The notes: generated by a model not told the origin, from the sequence alone. A stretch of 64,000 bases of DNA from Archangium primigenium (GCF_016904885.1 NZ_JADWYI010000001.1:62001-126000), one strand, 5' to 3'; numbered from the stretch's first letter, positions 10,149 through 19,644 are shown. Numbers and translations are program-made.

Positions 10149-12595
10149 CGGGGCACGCCGGGGCGGCGCCCGACGAGCGACAGCAGCACGGCGAAGAGCT
10201 CCGCGGGCTCCACGGGCTTGGGCACGTGGCTGTTGAAGCCGGCCAGCAGCACGCGCGTGCGATCCTCCGCCCGGGCGAAGGCGGTGAGGGCCACGGCGGG
10301 CAGCCGGCCCCCGGCGCTCGCGGGCAGCGCGCGCACGCCCTGGATGAGCGCGTAGCCGTCCTCGCCGGGCATACCGATGTCGGACACGAGCAGGTCCGGC
10401 GTCACGCGCCGCAGCAGTTCCAGACCCTCGCGCGCGGAGGCCGCCACGTGGACGCTCGCCCCGCGGGAGGTGAGCAGCGTGCGCAAGAGCTCGCGCGTGT
10501 CCTCCTCGTCCTCCACCACGAGGATGCGCAGGCCCTCGAGCGAGGGCGCGCCGGTGTCCGGCGGCGGGGGCACGGGCGCGGGGGTGACGGCGCCCTGGGA
10601 CGGGCCGCTCCGCCGGGACAGGGTGGCCAGGGGCAGCCGCACCCAGAAGCACGCGCCCTGGCCCAGGCCCGCGCTCTCCACGCCCACCGTGCCCCCGTGC
10701 ATCTCCACCAGGTGGCGCACGATGGACAGGCCCAGGCCGAGCCCGCCAAAGCGCCGCGTGCTGCCGCCCTCCGCCTGGCGGAAGCGCTCGAAGACGTGGG
10801 GGAGGAAGTCCGGGGAGATGCCCTGGCCGGTGTCCTGGACGAAGAGCGTGAGGGTGGTGTCGTCACGCTCCAGCCACACCTCCACGGCGCCCTCGGGCGG
10901 GGTGAACTTCACGGCGTTGGACAAGAGGTTCCACACCACCTGCTGCAGCCGGTGCGGATCGCCCATCACCCGTCCGCTGGCGTCCAGCGCGCAGCGGATT
11001 CGCAGGGCGCGCGCCTGGGCCGCCGGCCGCACCGTCTCGAGCGCCTGCTCCACCACGACCGACAGGTCCACGCGCTCCTGATCCAGCTTGAGGTTGCCCG
11101 CCATGATGCGGCTCACGTCGAGCAGGTCCTCGATGAGCTGGGCCTGGGCCCGGGCGTTGCGCTCCACCGTCTCCAGGGCGCGCGCGCTCTTGTCCGCGGG
11201 CAGGCCGCCCGCGCGCAAGAGGCCCACCCAGCCGAGCATGGCCGTGAGCGGCGTGCGCAGCTCGTGGCTCACCGTGGCGAGGAACTCGTCCTTGAGGCGG
11301 TTGGCCTCCTCGGCGGTGGTGCGCGCGGCCTTCTCGCGCTCGAACAGGCGCGCCGTCTCCTCCTGGGCGCGCAGGCGCTCCACGCCCAGGGCGATGCTGT
11401 CCGCGGCGTGCCGCAGCACCTCGGCGGTGCCCGCGAGCGGCTCGCCCCGGGACACCACCGCCACCACGCCCACGCACCGGTCGCCCGCCAGCAGCGGATG
11501 GCCCAGGAAGCGCTCCGCCCCGGACAGCGACGCCACGAGCGGCTCGCGCGAGCGCGCCACCCGCTCCACCCACTCCACGTCCAGCGCCCCCTCGCTCCGC
11601 GGCCCCGCGCTGGCCCCGGGCACGGGCACCTGGGCGCCCTCCTCCAGGAGCCACACCCGGGCGAGCGGCACCTCGAGGAAGCGCACCAGGGCCTCGGCGC
11701 ACCGCGCGAGCATGTCCGCCCGGTCCCGTCCGCGCGTGAGGGCCAGGCCCACGCTGGCCATCAGGCCGCTGAAGCGCGCCTGGCGCGCGAGCACCTCCTG
11801 AGCCTCCTGGTGCGCGGAGATGTCCTGCATGGCGCCCACCATGCGCACCGGCCGGCCCGCGGCGTCGAGCGCCACCTGGCCCCGGTCCACCACGGGCGTG
11901 TAGCTCCCGTCCCGGCACCGGAAGCGGTAGCGCGCGCCCCAGCGCGGCCCGCCGTCGGCGACCACGGCCCGGAGCTCGCGCACCACGCGCTCGCGATCCT
12001 CGGGGTGGATGCGCTCGAACCACCAGGCGGTGTCCGCCCCGACGTCCTCCACCCCGTAGCCGTAGGTGGCGCGCAAGGCGTCGTTCCAGGTGACGCGCTG
12101 GGTGAGCAAGTCCCAGTCCCAGATGGCGTCCGAGGTGGCGAGCGTGGCCAGGCGGTAGCGCTCCTCGGACTGGCGCAGGGCGCGCTCGGCCCGGGCGCGC
12201 TCGGCGGCGCCGTGGGCCTCGCGCAGGGCGCGCTCGATGCAGGGCACCAGGCGCTCGAGCCGGTCCTTGAGCACGTAGTCGGTGGCGCCGCGCTTGAGCA
12301 GCTCGATGGCGGTGTCCTCGCCCAGCGCGCCGGAGACGAAGAGAAAGGGCGTCTCCGGGTGGGACGCGCGCGCGGTGGCGAGCGCCTCGCCGCCGCCGAA
12401 GCCCGGCACGTGGTAGTCGCAGAGGATGACGTCGAAGGGCCGCCCCGCGAGCGCCGAGGTGAAGTCCTCCCGGGTGTCCACCCGCTCGAGCGCCACGCGC
12501 AGGCCCCCGTCCTCCAGGCATGCCTGGAGCAGCTCGGCGTCCAGGGCACTGTCTTCCAAGAGCAGCGCGGAGAGCACCCGCTCCGTCCCGCTCAT
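10145..12595 (-). CDS. Hybrid sensor kinase REC-PAS-GAF-HK-REC
   Basis: An 816-residue cytoplasmic hybrid kinase. In order: an N-terminal receiver (about 8-125, phospho-Asp in ILCDYHVPG), a PAS domain with a PAC tail (about 145-260), a GAF-like domain (about 270-400), HisKA (His in ATVSHELRTPL), HATPase (FRQAEGGSTRRFGGLGLGLS) and a C-terminal receiver (Asp in LLVSDIGMPG). It is the last gene of a three-gene operon: its ATG overlaps the stop of the response regulator gene by four bases (12592-12595). The N-terminal receiver suggests it takes phosphate or a docking signal from the upstream kinase or regulator; this is inference. Confidence 0.92.
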   Translation of the reverse strand: MSGTERVLSALLLEDSALDAELLQACLEDGGLRVALERVDTREDFTSALAGRPFDVILCDYHVPGFGGGEALATARASHPETPFLFVSGALGEDTAIELLKRGATDYVLKDRLERLVPCIERALREAHGAAERARAERALRQSEERYRLATLATSDAIWDWDLLTQRVTWNDALRATYGYGVEDVGADTAWWFERIHPEDRERVVRELRAVVADGGPRWGARYRFRCRDGSYTPVVDRGQVALDAAGRPVRMVGAMQDISAHQEAQEVLARQARFSGLMASVGLALTRGRDRADMLARCAEALVRFLEVPLARVWLLEEGAQVPVPGASAGPRSEGALDVEWVERVARSREPLVASLSGAERFLGHPLLAGDRCVGVVAVVSRGEPLAGTAEVLRHAADSIALGVERLRAQEETARLFEREKAARTTAEEANRLKDEFLATVSHELRTPLTAMLGWVGLLRAGGLPADKSARALETVERNARAQAQLIEDLLDVSRIMAGNLKLDQERVDLSVVVEQALETVRPAAQARALRIRCALDASGRVMGDPHRLQQVVWNLLSNAVKFTPPEGAVEVWLERDDTTLTLFVQDTGQGISPDFLPHVFERFRQAEGGSTRRFGGLGLGLSIVRHLVEMHGGTVGVESAGLGQGACFWVRLPLATLSRRSGPSQGAVTPAPVPPPPDTGAPSLEGLRILVVEDEEDTRELLRTLLTSRGASVHVAASAREGLELLRRVTPDLLVSDIGMPGEDGYALIQGVRALPASAGGRLPAVALTAFARAEDRTRVLLAGFNSHVPKPVEPAELFAVLLSLVGRRPGVPR

Positions 12596-13050
12596 CCGCC
12601 GCCCTTGCGCACCGTGCCCGGAGGCGGCTGGTTGAGGATGGCCCAGAACAGGCCCAGCTCCCGCAGCGCCGAGGAGAAGGCGTCGAAGCCCACGGGCTTG
12701 ACCACGTACGCGTTGACGCCCAGGGAGTAGGCGCGCGCGAGGTCCGGCTCCTCGCGCGAGGACGTGAGCATCACCACGGGAATCTGCCGCAGGTCCGGGT
12801 CGCCCTTGAGCTGGGCGAGCACCTCGAGCCCGTTGAGCTTGGGCAGCTTCAGGTCCAGGAGCACCACCGCGGGGTGGCCCGGGACGCGCTCGCCATGCGT
12901 GCCCCGGCGGTAGAGGTAGTCGAGGGCCTGCTGCCCATCGGTCACCACGTCCACCTCGTTGGCGAGGTGGGTCTCCTCGAGCGCGGCCAGGGTGAGCTGC
13001 ACGTCGTTGTCACTGTCCTCGACGAGGAGGATTCGCTTGAGTTCACTCAT
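12592..13050 (-). CDS. Single-domain response regulator, Rcp1-like
   Basis: A 152-residue protein consisting of one receiver domain and a short proline-rich tail. It shows the acidic pair in LVEDSDND, the phospho-Asp in LLDLKLPKLNG, the Thr in VVMLTSS and the Lys in VVKPVGF. The insertion after beta-strand 3 and the wording resemble Rcp1-type regulators that pair with phytochrome-like kinases. It has no DNA-binding or enzyme domain, so it is likely a phosphate shuttle. It is coupled by ATGA overlaps to the kinase genes on both sides, which suggests transfer from the 1021-residue kinase through this regulator to the 816-residue kinase. Confidence 0.92.
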   Translation of the reverse strand: MSELKRILLVEDSDNDVQLTLAALEETHLANEVDVVTDGQQALDYLYRRGTHGERVPGHPAVVLLDLKLPKLNGLEVLAQLKGDPDLRQIPVVMLTSSREEPDLARAYSLGVNAYVVKPVGFDAFSSALRELGLFWAILNQPPPGTVRKGGG

Positions 13051-16000
13051 GGCTGGGAGCCCTCTGGCGCGAGCGCCCGGGGAAGGGTGAAGTGGAAGCT
13101 GGCGCCCTGGTCCACCGCGCCCTCGGCCCAGACGCGGCCGCCATGGCGGGTGATGATGCGCCGCACGTTGGCCAGGCCGATGCCCGTGCCCTCGAACTGC
13201 TCGGTGGTGTGCAGCCGCTGGAAGACGCCGAAGAGCTTGTCCACGTACTGCATCTCGAAGCCCACGCCGTTGTCGCGCACGTGCACCCGCACCTCGTCGG
13301 CGCCCTGCTCGGCGGAGATGTCGATGTGGGCCTCGGCGCGCGGCCGGGTGTACTTCACCGCGTTGGCCAGGAGGTTGCGCAGCGCCATGCGCAGGAGCGC
13401 CGCGTCCGCGTACACGGCGGGCAGGGACGCCACGCGCCAGTGGATGCGCCGCCCCTCGGCGTCCGGCCCCAGGTCCGAGCGCACCTCGTCCACCAGCCGG
13501 CCCAGGTCCACCCGGCCGCGCTTGAGCTCCGCGCGGCCCAGGCGGCTGAAGGCGAGCAGGTCATCCACGAGCTGGCCGCCGCGCTGCGCCGCCTCCGCGA
13601 TGGTGCGCAGGTGGCGCTGGGACTTGTCGTCCAGGGAGCCCCGGCTGCTCTTGGCCAACAGCTCCGCGAAGCCGAGGATGTGCCGCAGGGGCGCGCGCAG
13701 GTCGTGGCTCACCGAGTAGCTGAAGCTCTCCAGCTCGCGGTTGGACTCCAGGAGCTGGGCGGTGCGCTCGACGACCTTGCGCTCCAGCTCGGCGTCCAGC
13801 TCCGCGCGCAGCCGATGGATTTCCAGGCGCGCCCCCACCCGCGCCAGCAGCTCGCGCGCGGAGAAGGGCTTGACGAGGTAGTCGTCCGCGCCCGCGTTCA
13901 TGCCCTCCACGTGGGACTCCTCGCCCGCGCGCGCCGACAACAGGATGACGGGGATGAGCCGCGTGCCCGGGTCCTCCTTGAGCGCGCGCAAGAGCCCGAA
14001 GCCATCCAGCCGGGGCATCATCACGTCCGAGAGCACGAGCTCCGGAGGCTCGCGGTGCACGGCCTCCAGCGCCGCCTGGCCATCGGCCACCGCCTCCACG
14101 CGCCACGTGGCGCCGAGCAGTCGGGTGACGTACTCGCGCATGTCCGCGTTGTCGTCCGCGAGCACGATGCGCGCGCCCGCGGTGGGGTGCACGCGGGACG
14201 GGGTGGCCGCCGCGGCGGCGGACGGGGCCGACGCCGGGGTGGACGCCGGAGCCGCCCTTGGCGTGTCCCCTGGAGCGTCCACCCAGCGCATCGCCTCCTC
14301 CACGTAGGCCCGGGAGCCCGAGGCGCCGCGCGGACGGGGCGCGCCCAGCCGCTCGGCGGGCAGGTGCGCGTGGCCCCGCGGCAGCGTCAGGAAGAAGGTG
14401 GTGCCCTCGCCCGGCTGGCTCTCGGCGCGCACCGTGCCGCCGTGCAGCGCCACCAACTCGCGCACCAGGGCCAGCCCGATGCCGCTGCCCTCGTGGGTGC
14501 GCGAGCGCGAGCCGTGCACGCGGTGGAAGCGGTCGAAGATGCGCGGCAGCTCGTCCGGGGGGATGCCCGTGCCGGTGTCGCGCACGCCCAGCTCCACGTG
14601 GGTGGCGTCCACCGCGCGCAGCGTGACGGCGATCTCCCCCACGAAGGTGAACTTGAGCGCGTTGGACAGCAGGTTGAGGACGATCTTCTCCCACATGTCC
14701 GCGTCCACGTAGACGGGCTCGGGCAGGGGCTCGCACTCCACGCGCAGCCGCAGCCCCGCGCGCTCCACCGCGGAGCGGAACGTGCTGGCCAGCTCGCGCG
14801 TGAGCACGGCCAGGTCCGTGGGCACGAAGGCCGCCTCGACCCGCCCCGCCTCCAGGCGGCTGAAGTCCAGCAGCGCGTTGACGAGCTTGAGCAGGCGCAG
14901 GGCGTTGCGGTGCACGGTCTCCAGCGACTCCCCGGTGAGCGCGGGCTCGGGGGCCGCGAGCGCGTCCTCGGTGGGGCCGAGCATGAGCGTGAGGGGCGTG
15001 CGGAACTCGTGGCTCACGTTGGAGAAGAAGGCCGTCTTGGAGCGGTCCAGCTCGGCGAGCGCCTCGGCGCGCCGACGCTCCACCTCGAAGGACTCGGCGA
15101 TGGACAGCACCCGGGCCACCTGGGCCGCGGCCCGCTCGGCGAACTGCACGTAGCCCTCGTCCACCGCCCGGCGTGGACTGAGCCCCAGGCACAGGAAGCC
15201 CGAGGCCCGCTCCCCCGAGCCCACCAGGATGGGCACCACCAGCGCCGCGTGGGCGGGCTCCGGCCACGGGCCCCCCGGGGGCTCGAAGCCCCAGCGCTCG
15301 CGCAGGGCCGACACCCGCACCACCCCGCCCGTCGCGCGGGCCTCCGCGAGCGGCCAGGGCGCCTGGGCCCCCGGCTCCAGCGACACGCGGGCGGCCAGGG
15401 CGGGGCTCTCCGGGGGCAGCCCCGCCGAGGCGGTGAGCCGCGCCTCCCGCCCCGCCTCGTCCACGAGGTAGAAGGCGCAGAAGGGCACGTCCAGCGTCGC
15501 CGAGCCCAGGGTGTGGGCCGCCAGCAGACACACCTCCTGGGGCGTGCGCGCCGGGGCCGTGCGCTCCGCCAGCTCGCGCAGCACCTGGGTGCGCCGCTCG
15601 TTGAGGACGCGGTAGGTGGTCTCCATCACCGCGTTGAAGATGCCCTCCACCCGGCCCCCCGCCCCGCGGATGGGGCTCAGGGTGTAGTTGAAGTAGCACT
15701 CCTCCGTGTACCCATGGCGGCGCATGAGCAGGAGGAAGTCCTCCTTGTAGGTGACCTCGCCCACCTCCAGCACCCGGGCGAACTGCTGGCCCACGCTGTC
15801 CCAGATCTCCGGCCACACCTCCGCGCCGGCACGCCCCAGGGCCCACGGGTGCTTGCCTCCGGCGATGGGGGCATAGCCCTCGTTGTAGATCATCACCAGG
15901 TCCGGCCCCCAGTAGAGGGCGATGGGAAAGCCGGACCCCAGACAGATGCTGACGGCGGCGCGCAGACTCGCGGACCAGGTGCTCACGGGCCCCAGGCGCG

Positions 16001-16112
16001 ACTGGGACCAATCGACGGAGCGCAGCAGCGCACCCACCGCGCCGCCCCCCATCAGCACCCCTTCCACGTCCTCGGAAGGAGCGGGAGGAGCGGCGCTCGT
16101 CGGCTTCGTCAT
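13047..16112 (-). CDS. Hybrid sensor kinase PAS-GAF-HK-REC-HK
   Basis: A 1021-residue kinase with the same plan as the truncated gene at the left edge. An N-terminal PAS-like sensor (about 25-150) contains the segment YNEGYAPIAGGKHP. GAF spans about 155-330. The first kinase core has its His in SNVSHEFRTPL, then HATPase to about 585. A receiver (Asp in LSDVMMPRLDG) spans about 635-750, and a second kinase core of the phytochrome type (His in SVSHDLRAPLR) is followed by HATPase to about 1010. It is the first gene of the three-gene operon and overlaps the response regulator gene by ATGA (13047-13050). Two complete kinase cores around one receiver is unusual. Confidence 0.92.
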   Translation of the reverse strand: MTKPTSAAPPAPSEDVEGVLMGGGAVGALLRSVDWSQSRLGPVSTWSASLRAAVSICLGSGFPIALYWGPDLVMIYNEGYAPIAGGKHPWALGRAGAEVWPEIWDSVGQQFARVLEVGEVTYKEDFLLLMRRHGYTEECYFNYTLSPIRGAGGRVEGIFNAVMETTYRVLNERRTQVLRELAERTAPARTPQEVCLLAAHTLGSATLDVPFCAFYLVDEAGREARLTASAGLPPESPALAARVSLEPGAQAPWPLAEARATGGVVRVSALRERWGFEPPGGPWPEPAHAALVVPILVGSGERASGFLCLGLSPRRAVDEGYVQFAERAAAQVARVLSIAESFEVERRRAEALAELDRSKTAFFSNVSHEFRTPLTLMLGPTEDALAAPEPALTGESLETVHRNALRLLKLVNALLDFSRLEAGRVEAAFVPTDLAVLTRELASTFRSAVERAGLRLRVECEPLPEPVYVDADMWEKIVLNLLSNALKFTFVGEIAVTLRAVDATHVELGVRDTGTGIPPDELPRIFDRFHRVHGSRSRTHEGSGIGLALVRELVALHGGTVRAESQPGEGTTFFLTLPRGHAHLPAERLGAPRPRGASGSRAYVEEAMRWVDAPGDTPRAAPASTPASAPSAAAAATPSRVHPTAGARIVLADDNADMREYVTRLLGATWRVEAVADGQAALEAVHREPPELVLSDVMMPRLDGFGLLRALKEDPGTRLIPVILLSARAGEESHVEGMNAGADDYLVKPFSARELLARVGARLEIHRLRAELDAELERKVVERTAQLLESNRELESFSYSVSHDLRAPLRHILGFAELLAKSSRGSLDDKSQRHLRTIAEAAQRGGQLVDDLLAFSRLGRAELKRGRVDLGRLVDEVRSDLGPDAEGRRIHWRVASLPAVYADAALLRMALRNLLANAVKYTRPRAEAHIDISAEQGADEVRVHVRDNGVGFEMQYVDKLFGVFQRLHTTEQFEGTGIGLANVRRIITRHGGRVWAEGAVDQGASFHFTLPRALAPEGSQP

Positions 16113-16158
16113 GAAGGATTCCTCACGGAGGGACCCTAACGTGGAACGGGCGGAATCC

Positions 16159-16182
16159 GGTGGAGGGATCTCGCCCTCCGCC
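16159..16182 (-). terminator. Hairpin between DUF2062 and kinase operon
   Basis: A 9-bp stem with one G-U pair (GGTGGAGGG, loop ATCTCG, CCCTCCGCC). On the minus strand it lies after the DUF2062 gene and 47 bp before the kinase start. There is no T-tract, so it may be a weak terminator or a leader hairpin. Confidence 0.3.
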
Positions 16183-16281
16183 CCCCGCCGGGCCGGTTCC
16201 CTTCATGTCCCGTGAAAAGTTTCCACCCCCCGACCCCTCACTGCCCGTCGCTGGACGCGCCCGCGAGGAGGACCGGAGGCC

Positions 16282-16827
16282 TCAGGTGCTCGCGACGAGC
16301 GTCGCGGGACGCACCCGGCGTGCGCGGCGCTCCTGCCGGCGGGCGTGCTGCCGCGACACCATGCCGTAGGTGATGCGGTAGCCCAGCCACGCGACGGGCA
16401 CGCCCAGCAGCACGGCGCCCACGATGAGGCTCGTCACCACCGAGAGCGCCTCGGGACCGGACAGCGCGGCCAGATCCAACCCCCCCGCGTCACGCGCCGT
16501 GGCGGAGGGGGACGCGGGCAGCAGCCAGCGCGCGAACGGACGGCCCACGACGTAGCACAGGCCGTAGAGCGGCGCGGCGGTGAGCGGATTGGTGAGCCAC
16601 ACGCCCGCGGCGGCGGCGACCCGAGACAGGTGCAGGTGGGCGAGCCGCCGCAGCACCTCGGCGAGCAGCAGCGCCAGCGGCAATTGCAGACCCAGCACGG
16701 GCAGCAGCGCGACGAACAACCCGAGCGCCATGCCCCCGGCGATCTCCGACGGGGCGCCCGCGCCCCGCATCAGCCGCACCCGAACCCGGCGCAGCTTCCT
16801 CTTCACGTGCTTCCACCACGACAACAC
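16282..16827 (-). CDS. DUF2062 membrane protein
   Basis: A 181-residue membrane protein of the DUF2062 family. A basic N-terminus (WWKHVKRKLRRVRVRLMRG) precedes the family signature region GAPSEIAGGMALGLFVALLP. About three hydrophobic segments are visible (near 30-50, 70-90 and 130-150), followed by a very basic C-terminal tail. Family members often accompany glycosyltransferases or polysaccharide genes, but none is adjacent here, and the molecular function is unknown. It precedes the kinase operon on the same strand with a 169-base gap containing a hairpin, so it is probably transcribed separately. Confidence 0.8.
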   Translation of the reverse strand: MLSWWKHVKRKLRRVRVRLMRGAGAPSEIAGGMALGLFVALLPVLGLQLPLALLLAEVLRRLAHLHLSRVAAAAGVWLTNPLTAAPLYGLCYVVGRPFARWLLPASPSATARDAGGLDLAALSGPEALSVVTSLIVGAVLLGVPVAWLGYRITYGMVSRQHARRQERRARRVRPATLVAST

Positions 16828-16949
16828 GGTCCACCACTTTTCTTCGCGTCGGGCGGCGCCGACGCTGGCGTCACATTAACGCGGCGCCCGGGATTTCGCA
16901 GGCCCCCTTCACGGGCGCCTGGCAGTGGCGCTTCCAGCGACGAGGGCTC

Positions 16950-18110
16950 CTAGTTCTTGGAGGACGAAGCACCCGGCGACGCACGGACGAGCGTCAACTC
17001 GGCGATCTCCGGCGAGGGCCCCAGGCGCAGCGGCGGGCCCCAGTAGCCGGTGCCCCGGTGGGTGTAGACGCGCACCCCGGCCACGGTGGCCAGTCCCTGG
17101 ATGACGGGCTGCTGCAGCTTCACGAAGGCCATGAAGGGAAAGAGCTGGCCGCCATGGGTGTGACCGGACAGCTGCAGATCCACGCCCAGGCCGCCCGCGC
17201 GCAGGGCCACGCGGGGCTGGTGCGCGAGCAGCAGCCGGGGAACCCCCTCGGGTGCCCCCGCGAGCGCCACGTCCGGCCGGCAGGCGTGCTCCGCGTCCAT
17301 GCGCCCGCCCTCCAGGTCCGGCACGCCCGCCACCGTGAGCCGCGCCCCGCCACGCTCCACCACCCGGTGGCTGTTGTGCAGCACGGTGAGCCCCAGCCGG
17401 GCCACCTCGGCGCTCCAGGCCGCGCCCCCGTGGTAGTACTCGTGGTTGCCGGTGACGTAGTAGACGCCCAGCGGGGCCTCGAGGTCCGCGAGCGGCGCCA
17501 CCTCGTCGCGCAGCCGCGCGACACTCCCGTCCACCAGGTCCCCCGTCACCGCCACCAGGTCCGGCTGCAGCGCGTTGACCTGCGCCACCACCCGCCGCAT
17601 GAAGCGCCGGTCCAGGGTGGGGCCAATGTGGATGTCGGACAACTGCACCACCCGCAGGCCGCTCAGCCCCTCGCCCAGGCCCACCACGGGCACCGTCACC
17701 CGCTCCACCCGGGCCGGGGCGCGCGCCGTGCGAAAGGCGATGGCGAGCGCCGGCACCACCACGCCCACCACCGCCAGCGCCTCGAGCCGGGCCCAGGCCA
17801 CCCCCTCGGGCGCCGTGCCGGTCAGGTGCCACACCCACCCCACGACGTCCCCCGCGGCCGTGGCCACGAGCAGCAGGCCGAACGCGCCCATCCAGAGCAT
17901 GCCGCCCCAGTGCAGCACCTGCTCGACCCAGGAGGAGCGCATGCGCGTGGACGCCATGGCCGCCGGCAGGGAGAAGAAGCCCAGGGCCAGGGCCGTCCAG
18001 CCGAGGGCCCCCCAGGGCGCGGGCAGCGCGGGGGCCGCGATGAGCCGCAGTCCGAGGTACACGTGCAACCCCGCCACGAGGCCCAGCATGACCAGCAGCA
18101 TCAGCAGCAT
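16950..18110 (-). CDS. Membrane-anchored metallophosphoesterase
   Basis: A 386-residue protein with about four hydrophobic N-terminal segments (1-130) and a calcineurin-like metallophosphoesterase domain (about 145-375). All metal-binding motifs are visible: DIH in LSDIHIGP, GDLVDG, GNHEYYHGG, the His in LLAHQP and SGHTHGG. This resembles YaeI/YpbG-type phosphodiesterases acting on lipid or nucleotide substrates at the membrane; the substrate is unknown. I chose the ATG at 18110, where the first membrane helix begins (MLLMLLVMLG); the frame is open upstream to 18272 but codes for a low-complexity arginine/proline stretch. No clear ribosome-binding site supports either choice. Confidence 0.85.
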   Translation of the reverse strand: MLLMLLVMLGLVAGLHVYLGLRLIAAPALPAPWGALGWTALALGFFSLPAAMASTRMRSSWVEQVLHWGGMLWMGAFGLLLVATAAGDVVGWVWHLTGTAPEGVAWARLEALAVVGVVVPALAIAFRTARAPARVERVTVPVVGLGEGLSGLRVVQLSDIHIGPTLDRRFMRRVVAQVNALQPDLVAVTGDLVDGSVARLRDEVAPLADLEAPLGVYYVTGNHEYYHGGAAWSAEVARLGLTVLHNSHRVVERGGARLTVAGVPDLEGGRMDAEHACRPDVALAGAPEGVPRLLLAHQPRVALRAGGLGVDLQLSGHTHGGQLFPFMAFVKLQQPVIQGLATVAGVRVYTHRGTGYWGPPLRLGPSPEIAELTLVRASPGASSSKN

Positions 18111-18317
18111 CGTCCCGGGGACCGGGGGGGCCTGGGTGCGCGCGGCGGGAGAGGGGGATGAGGCCTGCACGGCGGGGCTCCTCGCGCGGCGGGGCGCGGC
18201 GATGGCGGGGTGGACGCGGGGACATAACAGCCCCCGCGAGTGCTCGCCCGCTCTCCGGAGTCTCCGCCGCACGCCAGGCGTCCGGCCGAATGCGCGGACA
18301 CCGCCACCCCCTCGCCT

Positions 18318-18323
18318 TATCTT
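18318..18323 (+). promoter_or_regulatory. Candidate -10 element, leaderless start
   Basis: TATCTT lies seven bases before the ATG at 18331, and no Shine-Dalgarno sequence is present between them. This arrangement fits a leaderless transcript starting at or next to the ATG. No clear -35 box is seen. Confidence 0.35.
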
Positions 18324-18330
18324 TCCTCAC

Positions 18331-18888
18331 ATGACGCCATCCAATGTGAAGCGAACCGTCCGTCGGGCCCTCACGCTGGCGGCCGTGCTCGCGCTGGGGA
18401 CGGCCACCGCGAAGGACGAGGAGCGGCCCTACCTCTTCCTGCGCACGCCGCAGAACGCCTTCACCGTGCAGGTGACGGGCAAGGACATCACCAGCGCCGA
18501 CTTCCAGCTGTCCCATGACGGCAAGAGCCTGCGCGGCCGGGCGTTCGACCAGGTGGTCTTCCTGTCGCTCGGCGAGGACACGGTGGGCGGGACCGTGGGC
18601 AGTCAGCTCGCCCGGCTCCGTCTCCAGGACAAGGACGGCACCACGCAGGTGAAGGGCAACTTCATGGGCAGCCTCGTGGACTTCAGCGTGGGTCCCCAGG
18701 GGCTCACCGGGGTGCTCGGCCGGTGCGGCTACGAGTTGAAGGCCCACGCGAACGGGCTCTACGAGGGCTCGCGCAGCTGCGGCGGCATCCCCCAGCGGCC
18801 CGTCCTCCTCAGCATCCCGGAGAACCTCACCCAGCAGGGCACGCCCCTGACGGTGGCGACGCTGGCGATGCTCTTGGGCAACGTCTAG
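18331..18888 (+). CDS. Secreted protein, paralogous family A
   Basis: A 185-residue protein with a signal peptide (RRALTLAAVLALGTATA, cleavage likely after about residue 27). The function is unknown. The region from about 80 to 155 resembles the lipoprotein encoded at 49556-50176: both have GxVGxxxARLxL, a G-x-F-x-G step, VD followed by a beta-like stretch, GRCxY and a closing SCGG. The two conserved cysteines could form a disulfide. It is probably exported across the inner membrane. There is no Shine-Dalgarno, and a TATCTT box lies close to the ATG. Its stop shares CTAG (18885-18888) with the convergent TetR gene. Confidence 0.75.
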   Translation: MTPSNVKRTVRRALTLAAVLALGTATAKDEERPYLFLRTPQNAFTVQVTGKDITSADFQLSHDGKSLRGRAFDQVVFLSLGEDTVGGTVGSQLARLRLQDKDGTTQVKGNFMGSLVDFSVGPQGLTGVLGRCGYELKAHANGLYEGSRSCGGIPQRPVLLSIPENLTQQGTPLTVATLAMLLGNV

Positions 18889-19520
18889 CCCGGCGGAGTG
18901 GCCGCGTGTGCCCGGAGGAAGGTGTCCAGGTGATCCTCCAGGAAGCGCTCCACGTCCAGGGGCCGGCTGCTCGCCCCGGACAGTTGCACCTGGTGCAGGA
19001 GCCCCAGGACCACGGGGCTCACCAGCTCCAGCGCGGCGTGGCGCACGTCACAGCGGCGCAGCTCGCCCTCCGCGATATGGCGTGACAGCCGTGCCTCGGC
19101 GGCCTGGAGCGTGGGCTCCAACAACTCCTGGAGGTACACCGGCCCCAGCGTGGCGTGGCCCACCCCCGCGGTGAGCCCGAAGGCGTGCACCTCCCCCACG
19201 GCGCCCTCGCGCCAGCCCTTGGCGAAGGCGCGCAGGAACCACTGGAGGGACTCGCGCACCGGCCCGCGCGCCCCGGTGGCCACGGACAGCAGGTGGGGCA
19301 GCCCCCGGCGGTGCATGTCCGCCATCATCTCGGCCATGAGCGCCTCGCGCGAGCCGAAGTAGTGGCGCAGCGTGGCCACGCTCACCCCCGCCACCTCGGC
19401 GAGCTCCCGGAAGCTCGCCTGCGCCCCATCCCGCGCGAGCAGCCGCTGCCGCACGGCCGTCAGGAGCCGTTCGCGCTCCTGGGCGTAGTCCGCGTTGCGA
19501 CTTCCCTTCACCCGGGCCAT
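18885..19520 (-). CDS. TetR/AcrR family repressor
   Basis: A 211-residue transcription regulator. The N-terminal helix-turn-helix (about 25-60) contains the typical segment GVSVATLRHYFGSREALMA. The C-terminal ligand-binding part is variable. I start at the ATG at 19520 (MARVKGSRN), which places the HTH at the normal distance from the N-terminus; an upstream in-frame start at 19589 would run into the divergent promoter region. It is divergent from the Rieske oxygenase gene, and the shared 139-base spacer holds inverted repeats that could be its operators. It most likely represses that oxygenase gene and itself, by inference from context. Confidence 0.88.
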   Translation of the reverse strand: MARVKGSRNADYAQERERLLTAVRQRLLARDGAQASFRELAEVAGVSVATLRHYFGSREALMAEMMADMHRRGLPHLLSVATGARGPVRESLQWFLRAFAKGWREGAVGEVHAFGLTAGVGHATLGPVYLQELLEPTLQAAEARLSRHIAEGELRRCDVRHAALELVSPVVLGLLHQVQLSGASSRPLDVERFLEDHLDTFLRAHAATPPG

Positions 19521-19550
19521 GCCCGCTGGATAGCCCGGATGAATGAGGAA

Positions 19551-19644
19551 ATCCAACGATCGGACCAGGCCCCCTCCCCGCCCGGACACGGTTGACTTGA
19601 AATTGAATAGACCACGTTGGATATTCTATGGGGACTTGGTCCCC
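19551..19644. promoter_or_regulatory. Divergent promoter/operator region, tetR-Rieske
   Basis: ATCCAACG at 19551-19558 is repeated inverted as CGTTGGAT at 19615-19622, 64 bp apart, close to six helical turns. A plus-strand promoter candidate lies between and over them: TTGAAA at 19597-19602 and GATATT at 19620-19625 with a 17-bp spacer. A second inverted repeat, GGGGAC-TTG-GTCCCC, lies at 19630-19644 just before the ribosome-binding site of the oxygenase gene. A TetR protein bound here would block transcription. Confidence 0.45.
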
